Part shown: one piece after another, positions 21,833-32,510 of the stretch
Position numbering within the stretch: the stretch's first letter is position 1
Layout of the letters: every line of letters begins with the position of its first letter
Source: Dendrocalamus latiflorus
Lineage: Eukaryota > Streptophyta > Magnoliopsida > Poales > Poaceae
Direction of reading: 5' to 3'
Assembly: GCA_017311315.1 (NCBI GenBank)
Contig: CM029670.1
Location: 24,331,449 to 24,395,448, forward strand
Length of the DNA: 64,000 bases
The notes under the pieces: generated by a model
The model's database searches: none
Told to the model about the DNA's origin: nothing
What the model saw: the letters and a program-made list of their open reading frames with translations, nothing else
Made by a program: the position numbers and the translations under genes

Positions 21833-22016
21833 ATGCCGACGGTTGTTGCCTCTTACACTCCTGTGTTCCGTTCGCCGGTGCTGCCGGCTTCATCGGGCAC
21901 GTGGCCGGCTTGCCGTTCTTGGAGGCCGGCAGCGGCGTTTCCTGCTTCTGTCGCCGTCAAGTGCCGGCGGCCATTGTCTGTGACATGTGCCCTCCCGGAG
22001 AAGCAGCAGCCCACAG
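21833..22016 (+). pseudogene. Second sHSP paralog, first exon only, copy 2
   Basis: Identical to the exon at 3,671-3,854, with the same phase-1 donor and the same copia LTR starting 203 bases later (22,220). The truncation therefore predates the duplication. Confidence 0.75.
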
Positions 22017-22338
22017 GTGACTACCCTCAACGCAATTCTTTGAATTTCGTTCTTAGCTTGCTCTTTTCCTTTTTATTCTTACGATATACTTCCGTGGTAA
22101 GCTGTCCGATCAGTGTGAAAATCCATCGTAAAACAAGATCATATTTTTTAGTATCAGTATGATATTATCATATATACATATGACTTGATCATCCAACATC
22201 ATGTGATTGACCTAGCTAGTGTTAAAGATAGGGTTGTATGTCTATTCTTTGAGATAGAGTTAATTTGGAAACATCTCCTGAAATCTCTCATGTAATCTCT
22301 CTCTCTTCTCTGTATTTCTGGAGAGCAGTCTCTCTCTG

Positions 22339-25300
22339 TGTTGTAACTTTTTCCCGATCAATCTCTGTCGTCGCTTCAACTTGGGACACGTCCTTCACTG
22401 TCTTCGGTGGAACCGGCTCCTGACGTGACCTGCGATGCCTCCGCGCACAACACGAGCTAGAGATAGCCCTCCTCCACCTACGTGGCACCTGCTGTCCCTC
22501 TGATGTGATGCGCTTCACCCCTGTTGATGGAACACCTCTCCTGTGACCATGCAAAAAGATGCAATTCCTCTTCCCTCTTTCTTCATGTGATGCTCCTAGC
22601 ACCTCCTGAACCTTGCCGGCTTTCTTCCCTCTTTCTTCTCTTTATTTCTCTACTGTATACCAGCGATCACACTGAATCCCTCCTCCACATCCCAACGTTA
22701 CAAGATTGCATGGCTTTTAAAGCCTGCACACGGACTCACAAACGGACACAAAAACCTACTTGGAAACTAAAATTCAATCCATACAATGTGTATACACGGC
22801 AAGAGGACTCGTATACGTATACTCGAATACGGCAAAAACAAGATTACCTCTAACAATCACCTCCTTAAGATTGTTTCTCCATCTTGATCATGTCGATCTT
22901 CTTTCTTGCTTCTGCTTCTTCCTTGCATGCCTTCCTGGGCTGGAGCACCTGCTCCTGCTTCCTCCACGAGCACCTCCTTTCACTGTCGTGTGCCATTGCT
23001 TTCGACTACTGTCCTTCACACTGTGCTTCCTCCCGCCACCTTGGGACCCATCTCCGACTTCCTTTTGCTGCCCCCGTGGGAGCTCTTCCCGAGCCTCTGC
23101 TCGCCACGACCATGCTAGCTGTATATGGTCGGTGCCGACCACCCAAGCCATCGCTTCGCTCCTCTTCGCCTGCACGCGCTCGTTCGAAGTTGGCTGCATG
23201 CCTGTGCGCACCTCCTGCGTCGCTCCCTACGACCACTGCATGCTTGCTGCAAGCTCTTCTGGGGTTGCTCCTCCTTACGACCATGCCTTCTGCCTCATCT
23301 TGCTTCCTTACCGACTCGGTCCCCTTCCTCGTTATGACTTCTTGTGCACCAGGCTTGCCTCCTACTGCCTCTGCACCTCGTCCATCTATGCCTCTCTCCA
23401 CCCAAACCTGTTTATCCGATTTGGAGATCTCTTCACTTTCATCAACAAATCTCTTGTCATACACTCGCAAGAACTCATCCTCAAGCACCACCTTGCACCC
23501 TCTCTCCGTCATCTGCCCGAGACATAGCAACAACTTCTTATCTCTGTTCTTGCATTGCAACATCATTGTCCCGTTGCCCTTTATCTCCACCGTGGAGCTG
23601 TCGCCAAACTTTTCCTTGCCCCAAACCTTCTCGTCGAGCTTGTGGAATATGGAGCGATCTCCCGTCATGTGGTTTCTTGCTCCATTATCCAAGTACCATT
23701 AATCCATGTGATCATGGTTTCCTTTTTTGTGCGTAGTTTTGGAACTATGTTGTCCTCATTCAGTTCCACTATGACCGACTCCTTTTCAACATATGAAGAG
23801 AGAAGTACTAGCTCTCCGTCATCTTCTTCTTTGTCTTTGGCAAGGTTCACCTCCCCGTCCTTCTTCTTGCTCTTGCAATCCAAAGCAAAATGCCCAAGCT
23901 CGTTACAGTTGAAGCACTTTTTATTACTACGGCATCTTACGCGTAATGCCCATATTCGTCACATTCAAAGCACTTGACATGTGACAAATCATAGGATCTC
24001 TCACCACCACCTTGCCTAGCGTTGTCTCCATAGCCACCCCTGCCGCCTCGACCACTCTAGCCACCACGACCGTGCCACCTCCCGCGCTTGTATGATGAGC
24101 CATGACTCTCTCGGATCTCCCCTTACCAGCAACACCTGCTCGTTGTGAGATCCTTGCTCCTTGCGCTACTGAAACCCCTTCAGTAACTCCTCATGCGCCT
24201 TGAGAGATGTGGTGATCTCCTCTATCTTCTTCTTGTATAGTTCAGGAGAGTACATAAGTGTTGTGACAACAGGTATGTACTTCTCCCAGAAGCACGCGCG
24301 GGTACTTCTTTACCGCCACAGATTCCTTCATCTTGTCGCCAAGAGAGTTAATCTGATTATACCATGAACTCAGCTTGCCAGCGAACTCGTCCACCGACTG
24401 AGTCTCTTCCATCTTCAGATTCTCAAACTCGCTCCGATAATTCTAGAGCCGCACCTCCTTGACACGATTAACTCCTTCGTGCATCGTATAAAGCACCTCC
24501 CACGCTTCTCGTGCCGTCTCCTTGGCAATGAGCTGATGTATCATCATATCTGGCACCGCCTGGTAGATGAGGGCCAAAGCCGCCTGATCTACCTTGTCGT
24601 CCACCTCCTTATCCTTCTCCTTCGGATTGACTACACCCTAGACTCCATGGGCGCGCATGTTCGCCTTCATGTTCATTGCCCACACTAAGTAGTTGTCAAT
24701 CGTCAGGAGAGGGTACTTGAGGGAGATTATCCCACCCTGATACCACTTGTCACCTATGCTCTGATACCACTTGTTGCAACTTTTCCCGATCAATCTCTGT
24801 CGTTGCTTCAACTAGGGATACGTCCTTCACTGTCTTCCGTGGAACCGCTCCTGACATGATCTACAATGCCTCCGTGCACAGCACAAGCCAAAGATGAGCC
24901 CTCCTCCACCTACGTGGCACCTGCTGTCCCCCTGATGTAATGCGCTTCACCCCTGTTGATGGAACACCTCTCCTGTGCCCATGCAAAAAGATGCAATTCC
25001 TCTTCCCTCTTTCTTCATGTGATGCTCCCAGCACCTCTTGGACGTTGCTTGCTCAGTGCCTCTGCTCTTATTTTTCTTCACGCAATCGCCAATATGGGAA
25101 CTCACACACATGCAATGTGTTGCCCTCTTTCCTCTCTTTATTTCTCTGCTATATCCCAGCGATCACACTGAATCCTTCCTCCACATCCGAACGTTACAAG
25201 ACTGCATGGCTTTTCACGCCTGCACACGGACTCACAAATGGACACACAAACCTACTTGGAAACTAAAACTCAATCTGTACAATGTGTAAACACGGCAAGA

Positions 25301-25351
25301 GGACTCGTATATGTATAGTCGGATACGGCAAAAACAAGATTACTTCTAACA
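22339..25351 (-). mobile_element. Nested minus-strand copia element, copy 2
   Basis: LTRs at 22,339-22,855 and 24,772-25,351; same ends and PBS as copy 1. Both copies share the 60-base deletion in the left LTR. Confidence 0.85.
23386..24811 (-). pseudogene. Copia gag-protease remnant, copy 2
   Basis: Counterpart of 5,224-6,656. Here the protease motif reads DNGARNHMTG, whereas copy 1 has DNRASNHMTG: each copy has lost a different residue of the expected D-G-A-S-N-H motif, so these changes came after the duplication. A 5-base deletion near 23,451 joins the protease frame to the spacer downstream. Additional indels break the gag part (for example near 23,935 and 24,290). No RT. Confidence 0.8.
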
Positions 25352-25531
25352 CTCTCCTTGTGTTCTCTGAAAGTGCATCATGTGCATTTCCTGTAGCCGA
25401 TACAGCAAACTGAGTTTATGAACACAGACAATAGTAGAGTCCCTTTTCATGTGTTCTCTCTCAAAAAACCAATCTACTACTCTTTTCCTTCTCTCATGGT
25501 ACTAGAGCCCTGATGCATTGCCACAATCATA

Positions 25532-26222
25532 ATGATGTCAGGATTGAACTCTGGCCCCGGTTCTGTCTCTGTTCCCGTCACGGTTGGGACTGCTCCGGCA
25601 TCAACTGGCCTCATGCCGATTCCTTCATCTCCCTCCTTTGGTCATCTAATCAATGTGAGGTTAAGCAGGGAGAACTATCTCTTGTGGAAGGCGCAATTTC
25701 TACCGTATCTCCATAGCCAACAGCTCCTGGGCTATCTAGATGGATCGATGAAAGCACCGGAGAAGACAATCCCACGCTCAACAGACAACAGCGCGGTCGT
25801 GGAGATGAACCTAGCGTATGAACGATGGTTCCAACACGACCAGATGGTCCTTAGAGCAATTCTCTCTTCGCTTTCAGAGAATGTACTTGCTCAGGTCCTC
25901 CTGCTGAACACTGCCCGGGAAGTTTGGCAGGCCCTGGATTGGATGTTCTCATCCGGTAGCTCAAGGGCCCGGGTGATGTAGATTCACCGTCAACTTGCCT
26001 CCCTACAGAAAAAGGACACCAGTGCCGCCGAGTACTTCAACAAGGTAAAGAATTAGGTAGACATGCTGGCTACATTTGGGTATCCGCTCAATGATGATGA
26101 TATCATTACCTATCTCTACACCGACCTTGACAATGACTATGATGCACTGGTCATGTCTTTGACCACATGGGTCGAGCCGGTTTCACTCAATGTGGGTGTA
26201 TGCACACATCATGGAATTTGAG
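25532..26222 (+). pseudogene. Copia gag (outer element), copy 2
   Basis: As at 7,376, with the same TAG stops at matching positions and a few amino-acid differences (for example Leu for Val in the LLGY-x-DGS segment). The stops therefore predate the duplication. Confidence 0.8.
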
Positions 26223-26241
26223 ATGCGCCTTGGGCGCACAA

Positions 26242-28487
26242 CGCGTGGTTCACGAAGGAGACGCAGTGGGCAATGTTGCGGAGGCAGAACCAGAATATCA
26301 CACACCGCACGCTTAGCGCTCCCAATAGGGGGATACATATGTTGCTGAGGCAGATCATGAATATCGCACTACGCAAGTTGAGTCCACTAGACAGGTGGAC
26401 GTAGGGGAGTATGTCGACAGCATTGTGCATTAGATGGAGATTAATGACCAGACAACCTGGACTGACGAGGAAACGTTAGAAGAGGATGACAATGACTCTT
26501 CTGAGGAGAATGAAGGTCCCATGCCACAGGAATGGAATACGGTGCATGTTGAGGGTCTTTCTGTACACGACGAGCATGAATCATTGTGGGAGTACTATGC
26601 TATGGAGGTTCGACTTCATGTAATATTTGCTGACAAGGGATCACTATAGGATGCTATTAAGCTGTGGGCCTTGTCCATACATAGGACGTTTCGGGTCCTC
26701 AAATCCAACCCAGAGCAGTACACCATGGTCTGCAAGTAGGATGGTTGTCCTTGGCGTGTGCACGCAAGCAGACCTAAGTACGAGACTCACTGGATTGTCT
26801 CGAAGGTGCAGCCACACTCTTGCGTGCGTAGCAATATTTTGCAAAAGCATCGCAACCCGACGTCCACCTTCATAGCAAACCTTATGTACAATGAGATAGT
26901 GAAGAAAAACCTGGAGGCCAAGCACATCATTGTGGCTATTGAGCAAATATTTAAGTATAAGATTAGCTAAGCCAAGGCATGCCGTGCGAAGAACAAGGCT
27001 TTAGAAAGGAGGTTCGGTTCTTTCGAGGCAGCTGACGATAACATTCCTTGTATGCTAGAGGTGCTGTGGGATAGAAACCCAGGCACACACATCGCTACGA
27101 AGGACAAGCCGTCCAAAAGACCACCTAGTTACCTGGTTTTGCAAAGGGCCTTCTTAGCCTTCGGTGCCAACATCACCGCTTTTAGGCACATATCACTAGT
27201 GATCTCAGTCAACGGGACATTTCTAACAGGGAAACATAAGGGGCGGATTCTGATAGCAATTGGTGTTGATGGCAAAAATTAGATTATGCCATTAGCCATC
27301 CATTCATCGAAAGTGAGAATTTTGATAGCTGGTTGTGGTTCCTTCGACATCTAGAGGAGGGAGTAGTTGTTGCATGTTCTGATGTTTGCATAATCTATGA
27401 TCGCCACCCTGGGATGATGAAGGCCATATGAAAACTTTAGCAAGAATCGGAGTAGCTATTCCCTTGGCTAGACATGAAAAACAGATGGTGCATTCGCCAT
27501 CTGGAGTCCAACTTCTTCAAGCAGTTCCCACAGCAGCCGTTGATGAAGCTGTTCAAGAGGCTAGCCATCTAAAACCAGCAACGTAAATTTGATGCACTAT
27601 GGGAGATGTTGGAGTAGCACACCAGGAAGCACGTTGTCGAGAGGAACAAGCGACCGGCCATTCATGGGGCGGCGTAAATCGAACACCTCGCACCATTGTT
27701 AGAGCTTGATCCTCCCAGTGTGACACGAAGGATCTCGAGGAATATCAAGTGCTTCTCCCATTGATTAAGGCTGAGCCTTTGGAGAAGTGGTCCTTATTAC
27801 ATGACACCAACGGTGCAAGGTATGGCATAATGACCACTAACCTTGCAGAGGTATACAATTGGGTTCTTAGGAGCGTCCATTCTCAGCCCCTCGTCACTAT
27901 CGTTGAAGGCGTTCTGTAAGGTACAGTTGGATATTTCAGAGAAATGCTTGCAAATGCAGCACTTCATGCAGCTAACCCACCTACACCGTACTACTCGAAG
28001 ATCATAACATACATGAAAGCCAAGATTTAGAAGGGTCAGTCGCACATGGTCTATGTGATGGGCAATATAGAGCACCATTTTGACGTGCTCCTTTGGGATA
28101 GGGCCGGATTTGGGAATGCTCACGCCCTTATTACCCATGAGGTGTGCCTTGTTGATCATGTGAATGAACCTACCTGCACATGCAATAAGCTAAAGCTCAT
28201 TTACAAGCAATACTCTCATGTCCTTGTTGCATGTGGTACTATCAATATGGACACATCAAACTTCATGTCAGAGTACTTCATGAAGGAGAAGGTGATGTAG
28301 GCGTGGTGCAGCGAGCTAAGAGGTTTCAGGGTTGTGGGCAACTTTGCCACATCAAATATTGCACAGACGGCTTGCATTCTAGATCTTGACTTATTAAAGG
28401 GTAGGAAGGGCCGTCGATAGAGTCATCACACTATGAACGATATGGACGAAGGGGAAGCTAGATCGACGAGTAGACATTGCGGTCGTT
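26242..28487 (+). pseudogene. MULE transposase pseudogene, copy 2
   Basis: As at 8,085. The acidic N-terminal part is in frame here (26,434-26,649), whereas copy 1 has 'gaactttag' for 'gaaacgttag' and loses the frame. The main stop codons and the catalytic Asp-to-Asn change are shared with copy 1. The region ends at the same copia-like LTR junction near 28,490. Confidence 0.88.
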
Positions 28488-28496
28488 ATGGCCAGG

Positions 28497-31020
28497 AAAT
28501 GCTTGCAAATGCAGACGTAAGTCGAGATGCATTGTGGTCGATGGTCGGTGTTCGTATGCTATAGTATCCCGGTCGTGCTCGAAGACCAGTAGTACCGTTA
28601 GTGTGAGCGGAACTACCGAAGATGCTGGTCGACAAGCTATGGTCGGTGAAGCGGTCGATGAAGCCGTGGTCGAAGATATGGTCGACAAGCCGTGGTTTAT
28701 GAAGCAGTCGAAGGCACTGTAGTCGAAGCAGCCGTGGTCGTGAGGCATAGTCGAGAAGGACTTATCAATGGACCCGAAGAAGAATCCAAAAGGATTGTGT
28801 GCGGTCGTAGACCGAGTCAGATAGCAGTAAGTCTACACGTAGCTGGTCATGTCTACTAAACTGAGTGTGATGTTAGTGGAGCAAGTCGTACGGGTAGAGG
28901 GGAGTGTGTGAGTCATGGGGGTTGTGGCCGAAAGAATTGAGTAGTTTTAGCCTGTCTGATTATAATCAGGTCTATAAATAGATGAGAAAATAGAAAAGCA
29001 GTAGCAGATTGATGCAGCGTAAATATCTAGTGTGTCTTGAGTTGAGCAGAGGTGTTCGTGTGAGTTTTGACCACCGTGTGTATGCGTCTAGTTCCGTCCC
29101 TAGGCCAAAAATTGGTATTAGAGCTTGGAGTCCCGTGTGTCGGAGAAGAAGAGTCGGTGATTCCCGTGAGTCAAGAAGATGCCGAGAGAAGGAATGAGTG
29201 TGTCTCTGTCAGCGGTTCACGGCCTGCTAGGGGTAATTCGTCCGTGTCCAACTTGTAGGTGGCTATGAAGAGGGAGGGCACAGTGACATTGCCATACAAG
29301 CCACTCACTTCGACGAACTACACCATCTGGGTGATGAAGATGTGGGTGGCACTTCAGACTGGAACCTAATACCACCGAGTACCAAAAGGATTGGATGCTG
29401 CTGTATGCATGTACCAATCAGTGCAGGATGAAGTCATGTCTTGCCTCGTTAGGAAGGACATGGCCAGGTCGACATGGGAGGCGATCAAGATGGTGCATAT
29501 GCGGCTCGAGCGCGTGCATGAAGCCAAGCTGCAGTTCCTCAAGAGAGACTTTGAAGGGCTTAAGATGGAGGAAAGGTAGTATGTCAAAGGCTTCGCCGAT
29601 CGGGTGACATCGGTCATCTGCAGCATTCGAGCATTGGACGACACCACGGTAGATGAAATTGTTGTTGTTCACAGGTTTCTTCGGGCCATCCCGTCGCGCT
29701 ACATACAACTTGTGATCTCCATCAAGAAGTGCATGGACTTGAAGATACCCACAGTCGACGACCTTGTTGAGTGGTACAAGGCCTACGACAAGCATATCAG
29801 AATGACGCAAGATAGAGGGAGCATCTATTGCTCACGCATGTAGAGTGGCGGACCCTCGACAAGAAGAATAAAGGGTCAGGCAACGACACGAGGAAGAACC
29901 ATAATTGTGACGGTGGCCACGTCAAAGATGGTTGTGGTCACATGGATGACCATGAGGGGGAGGATGACGAGGATGGCAACAACTCGCAGACCAGTGAGTG
30001 GAGGTCCAACAAGAAGAAGGAGAAGTGCTACAACTGTGGCATACGAGGGCACTTTGCCATTGAGTGCCGGAAGTCGAAGAAGGTAGAAGCGCATCTCGTA
30101 TGGCTTACGCTGATGACGAACCGGCGCTGCTCTGAAGGTTGGAGCATGAGTGATTATTGGAACTAATCTTGTTGTGTTGTTGTTAGTAATCATATGTCAA
30201 GTACTCGGTGTGTTCGAGTACTGTGTAGTCGTGTCGAGTACTCATGTGTTAAATACTGTGTGGTCGTACTCGTGTGTTGAGTACTATGCGGTCGTAGTCA
30301 TAAGTCGATGTAGTCGGTACTCGGAGGAGTATTATAGCAATAGTCATGCTACAGTGGTCGTAGCATAGTAGTTGTGCTATAGTTGTCCTAGCACAGTAGT
30401 CGTAGAAGTCATAGTCGTAAGTCGAGCTACATTGTGGTTGTTTGTCGGTAGTCGTATCTACAGTATCCCGGTCGTGCTTGAAGACCTGTAGTATCATCTG
30501 TGTGAGTGGTACTACTAAAGATGCTGGTCGGCAAGACGTGGTCGGTGAAGCGGTCGATGAAGCTATGGTCGAAGATGTGGTCGACAAGCCGTGGTCAGTG
30601 AAGCGGTCGAAAGCACCATGGTTGAAGGCACTGTGGTCGAAGTAGCCGTGGTCGTGAGGCATGGTCGAGAAGGACCCATCAATGGACCCGAAGCAAAACC
30701 TGAAGGATTATGTGCGGTCGTAGACCGAGCCAGATAGCAGTTAATCTGCACGTAACTAGTCATGTCCACTAAACTGAGTGTGATGGTTAGTAGAGCAAGT
30801 CGTACGGGTAGTGGGGAGTATGTGTGTCATGAAGATCGTAGCCAGAAGAGTTGGGTAGTTTTAGCTTGTACACTTGTAATCAAAGTCTATAAATAGATGA
30901 GAAAATGGAAAAGCGATAGTGGATTGACGCAGCGTAAATCTCTAGTGTGTCTTGAATTGAACAGAGATATTTATGTGTGTTTTCACAATCCTATGTGCAT
31001 ATGATTCCATCCTTGGGCCA
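28497..31020 (+). mobile_element. Non-autonomous copia-like element, copy 2
   Basis: 5' LTR to 29,107, PBS 29,113-29,125, gag, 3' LTR ending GGCCA at 31,020. Same structure as 10,340-12,861. Confidence 0.8.
29265..30166 (+). pseudogene. Copia gag with zinc knuckle, copy 2
   Basis: As at 11,107. The first in-frame stop of copy 1 is Gly here (ALQTGT), the TAA soon after is shared, and the knuckle reads CYNCGIRGHFAIEC. Confidence 0.8.
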
Positions 31021-31031
31021 ACAGGGTCGTC

Positions 31032-31713
31032 ATGCAGCGCATGCAACTGACGCATAGGGCGGTGTGCATGTTGCCAGCAACAGGCAGTCCTACAGTTAGT
31101 GGCTCCGGGACCCACGCACAGCAGATTGCAGCAAGAAGTGCAGCAAGAGGTCAAAGCGGCTCGAGAGATAACGCGCTAGAGGAAGAGGTCCAAGAGGAGC
31201 CCGCGGCGCTGATGGTAGAAGACCAGGTAGGCGCGGATGCTGGTGCGGCAGTGGTGGAAGACGATCAGGTGAGTGGAGGCGAGGCGGAGCGGACACACGA
31301 AGAGCTTGCGTGGACGGTCATGGAGTTGAGTATGCAGAATGAGTACCTCAAGTCCTGGATCGCGGGCGCTCAGCCGACGAGTGGCGCGCGAGCGGAGGGA
31401 TGGCGAAAACTCGGAGCTTGTGAGGAGCTTGCGAGAGCAGGTTGAGAGGTTGATGAAGGAGGTGCAGGAGCAGAAGCAGATGCAGAAGGTCACAGAGGCG
31501 GCCCTGGAGCACATCAATGGCAAGCTTCAAGACCTCACAGCGAAGCTCACCGAAGCTCAACTGAAAATAAACAAGGAACTAAATGAACGAGATGACAAAT
31601 ACGTTGAGCTGGGCACCAAGTCAAGAGACTTCACAAGCATGCCAAGAGCAAGGCAAGCCGTGAAAAGAGAAGATGAGCGTTATCAAGGTAAAGAAATAAT
31701 ATTAAGAGGATGA
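31032..31713 (+). pseudogene. Coiled-coil gag-like ORF, copy 2
   Basis: As at 12,867. Open from 31,032 through ELSMQNEYLKSWIAGAQ, then a one-base insertion near 31,388 (gcgcgcgag for gcggcgag) shifts into the coiled-coil frame, which stays open to 31,713. The Trp here is TAG in copy 1. Confidence 0.55.
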
Positions 31714-32054
31714 TTGATAGAATTAATCTTATTTAGGAAGGTTCTATTATTTTTGAAGAGTTTATTTTATATTTAGGAAGTATTTGTTACAGATACTAAA
31801 GTTGATTTAGAATCTTTTTTAGATTTACGATGTTATAGTCGAATATAAATAGCTATATATTTGCTCTAAATAAAAGAATACTCATGTAATCAGTTTTAAC
31901 GTGGAGAGAAAGAAAAAAGAAAACGTAAGCGTTTGGTGCACCTGCAAAAATACCAATCTACTATCGCGTTGTGTTCTCTCTCCGGCAACTTTGGTTGTCT
32001 GGTGTTTCTTCTCTTCATCAGGGGCCACGTCGGAGTATCAGCGGTAGGCAGGGA
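31711..32054 (+). repeat. LTR fragment, target of the CACTA, copy 2
   Basis: Counterpart of 13,551-13,890, interrupted at GGA (32,052-32,054) by the CACTA and resuming at 41,972. Confidence 0.6.
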
Positions 32055-32085
32055 CACTACTACAGAAAACCTAATACTAGACGAA

Positions 32086-32260
32086 CAATCACAGATGGTT
32101 TTGTCTGTGACCAACACTAACACAGACGGTTTTAATTTGGACACCGTCTGTGTTGGCGGCGTCGGGGAAAACGAGTATCACAGACGGTTCTTACCGATGA
32201 ACCGTCTGTGATACTTCGGTATCACAGACAGTCTGTATTAAAAACCGTCTGTGATATTCG
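32086..32260. repeat. CACTA subterminal motif cluster, left
   Basis: About nine copies, some degenerate, of TCACAGACGGTT in both orientations, often as inverted pairs. In En/Spm such motifs bind the small TNPA-type protein. Confidence 0.85.
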
Positions 32261-32510
32261 TTCCTCCTAAATCAAAATCTATTTCTGTTTATTGGCTAAC
32301 CTCAGGAAATGCTAGCCATGCCCTCTGAAATAAGCAGATAATCACAGACAAAAAATATACAATTCACACATCTCATTTCCTTTCAGATACATTTCACAGA
32401 CATAAAACATCCAATTGACATCGCACTTTATTTCACAAACATAAAGCATGCATCCATTTTGCAAATCAATTAATTGAATTGAAATGAAATATCCATTAAG
32501 AAATGCACAG

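Larger units (their letters stand above)
22220..26222 (+). mobile_element. Plus-strand copia element, 5' half, copy 2
   Basis: Split LTR at 22,220-22,338 and 25,352-25,496, PBS from 25,497, gag from 25,532. Same nested arrangement as copy 1. Confidence 0.75.
18167..32098 (+). repeat. Tandem duplication, copy 2
   Basis: Direct repeat of 1-13,934. The adjoining 13,935-18,166 belongs to the same unit (18,164 bp in all), inferred because copy 1 ends at a breakpoint within the CACTA terminus while here the CACTA is complete. Small differences include a 4-base deletion near 18,320, a 5-base deletion near 23,451 and scattered substitutions. Confidence 0.95.

Noticed and set aside
1..32098. Assembly artefact as the explanation for the tandem duplication
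   Set aside because: The copies differ by many substitutions and indels, and the junction at 13,934 is not at a repeat shared by both sides, so a collapsed or doubled assembly is less likely, though long reads would settle it.
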